64,000 nt of DNA from Paenibacillus lignilyticus (GTDB lineage Bacteria > Bacillota > Bacilli > Paenibacillales > Paenibacillaceae): assembly GCF_017942085.1 (NCBI RefSeq), contig NZ_JAGKSP010000002.1, positions 62,001 to 126,000 on the forward strand, in the 5' to 3' direction. Position 1 is the stretch's first letter, and the number at the start of each line of letters is the position of its first letter. Shown one piece after another: positions 57,970 to 64,000 of the stretch. The notes under the pieces were generated by a model, which was not told where the DNA came from, searched no databases, and saw only the letters and a list, made by a program, of their open reading frames with translations. A program made the position numbers and the translations under genes.

Positions 57970-59415
57970 TTGCACCAGGATGAGATCAAAGCATTAGAGC
58001 GAGCTATTGACGAGATCACTGAGATTGCCCAAGGATTTGGCCTCGATTTCTACCCGATGCGGTATGAAATATGCCCGGCCGATATCATTTATACATTCGG
58101 CGCTTACGGCATGCCTACCCGGTTCAGCCATTGGAGCTTTGGCAAAACGTTCAATAAAATGAAGATGCAGTATGATTTTGGCCTAAGCAAAATTTATGAA
58201 CTTGTCATTAACTCCAATCCTTGCTATGCCTTTCTGCTGGATGGCAACTCACTCATACAGAATAAGCTGATCGTCGCGCATGTATTGGCACATTGCGACT
58301 TCTTCAAGAACAATGCACGGTTCAGCGCCTCGAACCGAAACATGGTGGAAAGTATGTCCGCCACGGCCGAGCGTGTGAGTCAATACGAGATGGAGTATGG
58401 CACCGAGGCCGTCGAGAAATTTATCGACGCGGTCCTGGCTATTCAAGAGCATGTCGATTCCACCATTATCCGGCCTTACAAGCTGGATAAAGCCCATTAC
58501 ATTGAGCTGCTTAACAAGGCAAATCAAGTAGACAAAGTGCCTCGCCAATCGCAATATGATGATTTGTGGTCGCTGGATAGCGAAGAACAGGCTGCGCAGG
58601 CGAGTCTCAAAGCAGCCAATAATGAGCCGAAGCGTTTCCCGCCTCAGCCGGAGAAAGACCTCATCTGGTTCATTGAGGAATACTCGCCGAATTTGCAGGA
58701 TTGGCAGCGCGACATCATGTCTATGCTGCGGGATGAGATGCTTTATTTCTGGCCGCAAATCGAGACGAAGATCATGAACGAAGGCTGGGCTTCCTACTGG
58801 CATCAGCGGATCCTTCGCGAGCTTGACTTAACGAGTGCGGAAACGATCGAATTTGCCTCGCTCAACTCCGCGGTTGTGCAGCCATCGAGACATTCACTTA
58901 ATCCGTATTACTTGGGTCTTAAGATCTTCGAGGATATCGAGCGTCGCTGGGATAACCCGACCAAGGAGGAGCAGGATCGCTTCGGACGTAAGCCGGGGCT
59001 CGGGCGGGATAAAATATTCGAAGTGCGGGAGTTCGACTCCGACATTTCATTCCTGCGGAATTATTTGACGAAGAAGCTTGTTGGCGATCTGGATCTCTAC
59101 GTCTTCGAGAAGAAAGGCGCGGAATGGAAAATCACCGACAAAGCATGGGAGTCCGTCCGCGATCAGCTTGTGACATCTCGAGTCAACGGCGGCTTCCCGA
59201 GTCTCGTCGTAACGGATGGCGACTTTAACCGCGTCGGCGAGCTGTTCCTCTTCCATAAATACGAAGGGGTCGAGCTGGATTTGAAATACGTGGAGCGGAC
59301 GCTCCCTCACGTCGTTCAGCTCTGGGGCAAGACCGTTCACCTCGAGACGATCGTCGAAGACAAACGAATCGTGTTCAGCTGCGACGGCAAGAAAACGAGC
59401 CGGAAATTTATTTAA
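57970..59415 (+). CDS. spoVR: Stage V sporulation protein R (SpoVR)
   Basis: A 481-residue protein of the SpoVR family, implicated in spore cortex formation in Bacillus. Diagnostic stretches are [36 protein letters not shown]-type sequence near residue 25-60, [13 protein letters not shown] and [12 protein letters not shown]. The start is TTG 57970 with AGGGGG eight bases upstream, within reach of a sigma-E-like promoter. It stands alone here; its usual partners yhbH and prkA lie 34 kb to the left and 4 kb to the right. Confidence 0.95.
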   Translation: MHQDEIKALERAIDEITEIAQGFGLDFYPMRYEICPADIIYTFGAYGMPTRFSHWSFGKTFNKMKMQYDFGLSKIYELVINSNPCYAFLLDGNSLIQNKLIVAHVLAHCDFFKNNARFSASNRNMVESMSATAERVSQYEMEYGTEAVEKFIDAVLAIQEHVDSTIIRPYKLDKAHYIELLNKANQVDKVPRQSQYDDLWSLDSEEQAAQASLKAANNEPKRFPPQPEKDLIWFIEEYSPNLQDWQRDIMSMLRDEMLYFWPQIETKIMNEGWASYWHQRILRELDLTSAETIEFASLNSAVVQPSRHSLNPYYLGLKIFEDIERRWDNPTKEEQDRFGRKPGLGRDKIFEVREFDSDISFLRNYLTKKLVGDLDLYVFEKKGAEWKITDKAWESVRDQLVTSRVNGGFPSLVVTDGDFNRVGELFLFHKYEGVELDLKYVERTLPHVVQLWGKTVHLETIVEDKRIVFSCDGKKTSRKFI

Positions 59416-59437
59416 GTTAAACCTGAAGCTAATCAGC

Positions 59438-59494
59438 AAAAAGATCGCATTCCCGTACAGCCCGTTGCAGGCTGCAGGAATGCGATCTTTTTAT
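59438..59494. terminator. Bidirectional terminator
   Basis: AAAGATCGCATTCC (59440-59453) pairs with its complement at 59477-59490, with A and T runs on both sides, between the convergent ends of spoVR and the transglutaminase gene. Confidence 0.92.
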
Positions 59495-59568
59495 TTCGAT
59501 GCTCTCTATGTATCCATCGCTTCCGAACAGGCGGTTCGCTATATCCCCCGCCTGCGGCACGCCTCGTA

Positions 59569-60453
59569 CTAGGCCTCGACCCTTCTCACATCCACCTTCA
59601 CTTTCAAATTCGCTTCGCTTGTTCCCCGGTAGACACCTTTGACAGGGACTATATCTTTGTAATCCCGGCCATGGCCCAGTTTCACATAACGCTCGCCAAC
59701 GAGGGCATCGTTGGTCGGATCAAACCCGCACCAGCCAAGGCCGGGCGCATACGCCTCCACCCATGCATGTGAAGCCTGCTCGAAATCCGCATTGCCCCCT
59801 CGCAAGTCGCCAACAAAGTGATAGCCGCTCACATAACGAGCCGGTACGCCTTTCGAACGACATGCCGCGATCATCAGATGGGCAAAGTCCTGACAGACGC
59901 CGCGACGTCTGCGCATCATATCCCCTGCGATCGTGTGCACATTGGTCGCTTCCGGATCGTATACAAACTCATTGCGAATTCGATTGGATACATACAGCAG
60001 CCAGCTGTACACGCCCAGTTCTTTCTCATTCGGATCACTTTGCAGCGGTGTTTCCGCAAATGCCGCAACCTCCGGAGTAATGCCTGTATACTCCGTTGGC
60101 AGCAAATATTCCGCAAACCGGTTCATCGCACCATCGGTCGCCAGCCAATCCCAAGCTTGCTTAGGCGTCATGCCTTCCTGACCTTCAACCGGTTTAACGG
60201 CTTCCTTCGTGACGACTGTCATTTGCGTACGAATGACCAATTTGCGATGCTGATCATTGACTGAGAACGCGTGAACGCGATTGCCGAAATAATCGTCATA
60301 GCTAAAGAGAGGCGCATTCGGCTCCACTGAAATGGAATGCTGATAACACGATTGCTGCTCATTCGTAAATGGCGTCAGCCGAATTTCATTGACACTGTCC
60401 ATAACCGGATTCATGTACGAATATTCGGTTGTGTGCGAGATGCAAAGCTTCAT
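59569..60453 (-). CDS. Transglutaminase-like cysteine protease domain protein
   Basis: A 294-residue cytoplasmic protein. An N-terminal beta-rich domain (about 1-85) is followed by a transglutaminase-like core with the triad Cys187 (GVCQDFAHL), His229 (ASHAWVEAY) and Asp245 (FDPTND). Bacterial members act as proteases or transferases. The ATG overlaps the alpha-E gene stop by four bases (ATGA) and GGGGGAGG precedes it. This trio with an ATP-grasp is conserved across bacteria and is thought to make or trim peptides. Confidence 0.92.
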   Translation of the reverse strand: MKLCISHTTEYSYMNPVMDSVNEIRLTPFTNEQQSCYQHSISVEPNAPLFSYDDYFGNRVHAFSVNDQHRKLVIRTQMTVVTKEAVKPVEGQEGMTPKQAWDWLATDGAMNRFAEYLLPTEYTGITPEVAAFAETPLQSDPNEKELGVYSWLLYVSNRIRNEFVYDPEATNVHTIAGDMMRRRRGVCQDFAHLMIAACRSKGVPARYVSGYHFVGDLRGGNADFEQASHAWVEAYAPGLGWCGFDPTNDALVGERYVKLGHGRDYKDIVPVKGVYRGTSEANLKVKVDVRRVEA

Positions 60454-61451
60454 GCACTGACCTCCCCCATACGAAAAAAGGTATGAGCAAACGATACCCC
60501 CAGCTGTCCCGCAGCCTGGAGTAAATGTCCCGTGACCCGACCTTCATCATCCCGCTGCAAATCCTCGCGCTCCAAGCAAGCAAGCTCGGCCTTGAGCTTC
60601 ACCACTTGCCGAATAATCCGATCATGAGCCGTGCGCAGCTGCTTCTCCTGCAGCTGAATGCCGCGCAAATGCTCATCGAGCGCATGCAACGAATAATGAA
60701 CGGAGCGCGGGAACACTTCATTCAGAATCAGGAACTCCATAATCGCTTCCTGCGAGAAGCCATCTGCGTAATACCGCCTGAACGTTTGGTAGCCGCTAAC
60801 GGAACGCAGCACCGCCTGCAGGAAAGGATACACATCGTTGCTGCCGTCCGTATCCGAAGGGAGCATGGTCCGGGACGTAATCGCGGATTGCATGATCCGA
60901 AGCGTATTCTCCGTTCGCTCCAGATAGCGGCCGCATTCTATGAAATGAAATTCGTTCTCGCGCGGCATCACCGACTGCGTAATGCCTTGAAAGAGCGCCG
61001 TCCATTCTTTAATTTTGCCAAAAAACTGATGCGGCGACTCGCGGGTCCAATCCCCTGCCTGCTTCTCGCGAAGCCACAGGTAGAAGCCGTTCGTCACATC
61101 CCATAGCTCGCTGGGCAGCTTCTCCCGAAGCGTCCTCACATTATCCCGGGCATGATTGACGCATGTAACGAGGGAATTCGCATTATCGCGGTCAAGGGTG
61201 ATATACAGCACAACGTCTTGCTCCGTATATGTGCCATACTGCGTCTCGTAAGCGGCTCTGCTGCCGAGTGCATCGACGATCCGCCCCCATTTGCACAGCG
61301 ATTGGGCTTTCTCGCCAGGCTCGCCTTTCGGTATCGTATGCGAGTCATCTGACTGAAGGTGATAATGAACATCGATTAGCCGAGCATGGTTCTCCGCCCG
61401 TTCCATGTACCGCCCGATCCAAAACAAAGCCTCCGCATTCCGGTTCAGCAT
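60450..61451 (-). CDS. Alpha-E domain protein (DUF403)
   Basis: A 333-residue helical protein that begins with the alpha-E hallmark LNRNAEALFWIGRYMERAENHARLIDV-like sequence and contains RYLERTENTLRIM. It almost always accompanies a circularly permuted ATP-grasp and a transglutaminase. Its biochemical role is unknown. ATG 61451 with GGAGGG upstream was chosen over the TTG at 61457. It is 27 bp after the ATP-grasp gene. Confidence 0.93.
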   Translation of the reverse strand: MLNRNAEALFWIGRYMERAENHARLIDVHYHLQSDDSHTIPKGEPGEKAQSLCKWGRIVDALGSRAAYETQYGTYTEQDVVLYITLDRDNANSLVTCVNHARDNVRTLREKLPSELWDVTNGFYLWLREKQAGDWTRESPHQFFGKIKEWTALFQGITQSVMPRENEFHFIECGRYLERTENTLRIMQSAITSRTMLPSDTDGSNDVYPFLQAVLRSVSGYQTFRRYYADGFSQEAIMEFLILNEVFPRSVHYSLHALDEHLRGIQLQEKQLRTAHDRIIRQVVKLKAELACLEREDLQRDDEGRVTGHLLQAAGQLGVSFAHTFFRMGEVSA

Positions 61452-61478
61452 CGTCAATCCCTCCGCTTCCTATAATCG

Positions 61479-62936
61479 TTAACGATTAAGCACCCACGTA
61501 TCTTTTACGCCGCCGCCCTGCGAAGAGTTCACGACCAGAGAGCCTTCTTGAAGCGCAACACGAGTCAATCCGCCCGGAATCACATGGGTTTGTGCGCCCA
61601 TGAGCACAAATACGCGCAAATCAATATGGCGCGGCTGCATAGCCCCTCCGAGCATCACCGGCGCCCGTGACAGCTTCATCGTCGTCTGAGCGATGTAGCG
61701 CCCCGGATCGCGGCGGATGGCATCGGCAAAGGCATTGATCTCCTTGGTGGAAGCAGCAGGGCCGATAAGCATCCCATAGCCGCCGGAGAGCGAAGTTTCC
61801 TTGACTACGAGCTGATCCAGATTATCGAGCACATACTCCCGTTCTTCCTTGCGTGACAAAATGTAAGTAGGTACGTTATGCAGGATCGGTTCCTCGCCTA
61901 AATAGTAACGGACCATATCCGGCACATACGCGTAGATGGCTTTATCGTCTGCTACCCCTGTGCCCGGCGCATTGGCAATCGCAACGTTGCCAGCACGATA
62001 AGCATTCATGAGACCCGGTATACCGAGCAGCGAATCCGCCTGAAATGCCAATGGATCCAAATACTCATCATCAAGCCTTCTGTAGATGACATCTACCTGA
62101 CGCAATCCGCGCAAATCACGCAAATAGATTTTGTGATCCTTGTAAACCAAGTCGCGGCCTTCCACCAGATGGATGCCCATTTGCTGAGCCAGAAAAGCGT
62201 GCTCGAAGTAAGCGGAATTGTACGCTCCCGGCGTCAGCAGCACAATAAGCGGGTTTGATTTTCCCGAAGGCGCCAAGCTGCGCAGCGAGCTCAAGAATAC
62301 ATTCAAGCTGCGCTCGATATCCGCTACCGCACTATTCAAGTACAAATCGGAGAACAGCTCACTCATTAAGCTTCTCCCTTTATATAAGTAGGAAAACCCT
62401 GATGGTGTACGGAGATTATCCTCCAGCACAAAGTAGCGGCCCTTCTCGTCCTTAATTAAATCTATGCCGGATGCGGTCATATAGACGTTCTGCGGTACTT
62501 GCAGCCCTGCCATCTCCGGCCGAAAATATTTATTGGCAATAATCATCTGTCTTGGGATGATGCCGTCGTTGACGATGCGCTGCTCATGATAGACGTCATG
62601 GATAAAAGCATTCAAAGCCTTAACGCGCTGCTTCATTCCGCGTTCAATGCTTTCCCATTCAAGCTTCGGAATAATGCGCGGAATATAGTCAAAAGGAATT
62701 GTACGCTCCAGCGGCTCGTTCTGATTCTGGGTGTAAAGCGTAAACGTAATCCCTTCCTCCAGCATCCGCTGCTGAATGGTTGTGTGGCGCGCTGTCAGCT
62801 CAGGCGGCTTCATACGGGCGAACGTTCGATGAACACTTTCATAATGCGGACGTACATTAAGATCATTATCGAACATTTCGTCGTAGAAAGATTGTGAATC
62901 GTAAGGATCGAATTGTGATTTCATCGCCATCGACAT
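61479..62936 (-). CDS. Circularly permuted ATP-grasp protein
   Basis: A 485-residue protein of the circularly permuted ATP-grasp type 2 family, expected to form an amide or similar bond using ATP. Typical stretches are FIHDVYHEQRIVNDGIIPR, RYFVLEDNLRTPSGFSY, LTPGAYNSAYFEHAFLA and YVLDNLDQLVVKETSLSGGYGM. The open frame runs to 62972, but TTGGAGGCGG stands before ATG 62936, which gives MSMAMKSQFDPYD. It is the first gene of the three-gene operon. Confidence 0.93.
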   Translation of the reverse strand: MSMAMKSQFDPYDSQSFYDEMFDNDLNVRPHYESVHRTFARMKPPELTARHTTIQQRMLEEGITFTLYTQNQNEPLERTIPFDYIPRIIPKLEWESIERGMKQRVKALNAFIHDVYHEQRIVNDGIIPRQMIIANKYFRPEMAGLQVPQNVYMTASGIDLIKDEKGRYFVLEDNLRTPSGFSYLYKGRSLMSELFSDLYLNSAVADIERSLNVFLSSLRSLAPSGKSNPLIVLLTPGAYNSAYFEHAFLAQQMGIHLVEGRDLVYKDHKIYLRDLRGLRQVDVIYRRLDDEYLDPLAFQADSLLGIPGLMNAYRAGNVAIANAPGTGVADDKAIYAYVPDMVRYYLGEEPILHNVPTYILSRKEEREYVLDNLDQLVVKETSLSGGYGMLIGPAASTKEINAFADAIRRDPGRYIAQTTMKLSRAPVMLGGAMQPRHIDLRVFVLMGAQTHVIPGGLTRVALQEGSLVVNSSQGGGVKDTWVLNR

Positions 62937-63073
62937 GTCAACCGCCTCCAAAGCCATCAGTGTCACTCTCATGTCAGTTTTTGTGCTTTCTTGTCTACAT
63001 TTTCGCGTATAAATTTGGATTATATTACCTAGATCATACCCAATGAGGACATTTGTGTCAACTTATATAACAC

Positions 63074-63100
63074 ATAAAAGGCCCGATAGAGGCGGCCTTT
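63074..63100 (-). terminator. Terminator of the LytTR-like gene
   Basis: AAAGGCC and GGCCTTT (63077-63100) form a short hairpin followed on the minus strand by TTTTATGTG, about 55 bp after the stop at 63155. Confidence 0.65.
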
Positions 63101-63154
63101 ACAGTAAATTAAGGAATATAAGTTATCGGTCGCGCCCATGCGCCTCCTACCACA

Positions 63155-63529
63155 TTACGCAGCGGAAGTGCAGTAGGTTACCTCTTCCTGTTCTCGAATC
63201 ATGAGGCGCTTCACTTTGTCCACGTTCGCTCCTGACACCGTGGCATATAAGCCGCCCCCGCTTCCGGCCGAATCATCGAAATAAACATTGCGTTCAACCG
63301 GGTTATAGCATACAGCTGCCGCCATATTGACAACAACGTTGCGATCCAGTCGCTCATAGCCGAATGGTCCGAAGACGAGCGCCACTTGCTCCATCGTTTG
63401 CGGATAGTGATAGCTTGCTCCGCCCTTCGTCACAAATTGGGGTCCTTTCGGCGTGTGCGACACGAAGCAAATCATATCCATCGGAACCCACTCCCTTTCC
63501 CCGTTCTTGCTCAGCAGCAACAACTGCAT
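63155..63529 (-). CDS. Small protein with LytTR-like DNA-binding region
   Basis: A 124-residue protein. The central YERLDRNVVVNMAAAVCYNPVE resembles the conserved part of LytTR DNA-binding domains (the position of HRSYIVN-type motifs). No receiver domain is present, so it would be a stand-alone LytTR protein; the assignment is tentative. ATG 63529 with AAGGAG eight bases upstream was chosen over an in-frame TTG at 63538. It stands alone between the ATP-grasp operon and prkA. Confidence 0.65.
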   Translation of the reverse strand: MQLLLLSKNGEREWVPMDMICFVSHTPKGPQFVTKGGASYHYPQTMEQVALVFGPFGYERLDRNVVVNMAAAVCYNPVERNVYFDDSAGSGGGLYATVSGANVDKVKRLMIREQEEVTYCTSAA

Positions 63530-63639
63530 GTCCAACACTCCTTCTGCACCAAAATAAGAACTTGTGTTCCTATTTTAACAGATGATTGGTTTGCATGTAC
63601 ACCGTCCCTATGCTTGTACCTCTCTTTAATCAAAGGAAG

Positions 63640-63670
63640 GCCGCAGTACGCATCTTGCGCGTACTGCGGC
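63640..63670 (-). terminator. Probable terminator of prkA
   Basis: A perfect 12-bp stem, GCCGCAGTACGC (63640-63651) with its complement at 63659-63670, lies 20 bp after the prkA stop. The T run on the minus strand (CTTCCTTTG) is weak. Confidence 0.65.
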
Positions 63671-63689
63671 TCACTTGCTCCGCTATCGC

Positions 63690-64000
63690 CTATCGGTTAA
63701 GCAGACTTCCTACATAACGCAGCAGCTCGTTGGCACAGACCGGGCAGTATCCGTGCTCGTCAATCAGCCGCTTTGTTACTTCATTAATACGCTTAAGCTG
63801 CTTCTCGTCCGGTGTTTTGGTCGAGGTCGTGATTTTGACGATATCCTTCAAATCCGTAAACAGCTTCTTCTCGATCGCTTCGCGCAGCCGTTCGTGGCTG
63901 TAATAATCGAATTTCTTGCCTTTGCGAGAGTACGAGGAAATCCGAATCAATATCTCTTCTCGGAACGCTTTCTTCGCATTCTCGGATACGCCGATCTGCT
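63690..64000 (-). CDS. prkA: Serine protein kinase PrkA, C-terminal end (5' part outside window)
   Basis: The frame runs in from the right edge (QIGVSENAKKAFREE) to a stop at 63690, giving about 103 residues. KGKKFDYYSHERLREAIEKKLF, KITTSTKTPDEKQLKRINEV and YCPVCANELLRYVGSLLNR match the C terminus of PrkA, an AAA+/kinase-fold sporulation protein that acts with YhbH and SpoVR. An apparent internal start at 63950 is only a TTG within the longer gene. Confidence 0.95.
   Translation of the reverse strand, partial: QIGVSENAKKAFREEILIRISSYSRKGKKFDYYSHERLREAIEKKLFTDLKDIVKITTSTKTPDEKQLKRINEVTKRLIDEHGYCPVCANELLRYVGSLLNR

Noticed and set aside
63690-63950. Separate 86-residue gene
   Set aside because: The apparent start is an internal TTG; the frame continues to the window edge with PrkA-matching sequence.

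Overview
The window looks like chromosomal DNA of a spore-forming, Gram-positive Bacillota, most probably Paenibacillus or a close relative. Pointers are a sufC-D-S-U-B operon, the sporulation genes yhbH, spoVR and the end of prkA, a Qox-type quinol oxidase, a lipoteichoic-acid-synthase-like protein, many sugar ABC transporters and a DUF5696 protein. No rRNA, tRNA, phage, insertion sequence or CRISPR array was seen.

Layout. 1-4.8 kb: Fe-S assembly operon on the minus strand, with a Fur/PerR-like palindrome over its promoter. 4.9-12.2 kb: small conserved genes, methionine-salvage mtnK-mtnA, a PAS-GGDEF-EAL protein and two small membrane proteins. 12.2-20.6 kb: a glycoside module on the minus strand (GntR-LacI regulator, binding lipoprotein, two permeases, GH38 alpha-mannosidase, PhyH-type dioxygenase). 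20.8-23.9 kb: DUF2157 + GDYXXLXY pair, then yhbH. 23.9-26 kb: a repeat-rich spacer, a short-chain dehydrogenase and small ORFs. 26-30.1 kb: qoxABCD. 30.2-31.5 kb: a secreted copper-amine-oxidase-N domain protein.

31.7-52.1 kb is the most distinctive part, all on the minus strand. A nine-gene, mostly overlapping operon holds two solute-binding proteins (one a 1004-residue fusion with carbohydrate-binding-like domains), two complete permease pairs, one ATPase, an NHL-TPR-Yip1 membrane protein and a DUF5696 protein. Beside it lie a GntR-LacI regulator, an alpha-L-rhamnosidase, an enolase-superfamily dehydratase and an MFS transporter. A palindrome, AAGTATACTT, or close variants of it, occurs in pairs in the control regions of the operon, the rhamnosidase-regulator unit and the dehydratase. 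This suggests one local regulon for a rhamnose-containing or related glycan.

52.3-64 kb: LTA-synthase-like protein, sensor histidine kinase, an ABC-F ATPase preceded by a 47-codon leader ORF and a terminator/antiterminator (a likely antibiotic-sensing attenuator), spoVR with a sigma-E-like promoter, a transglutaminase / alpha-E / circularly permuted ATP-grasp operon, a small LytTR-like protein, and the 3' end of prkA. All functions are inferred from sequence motifs and family knowledge. No database search was possible.
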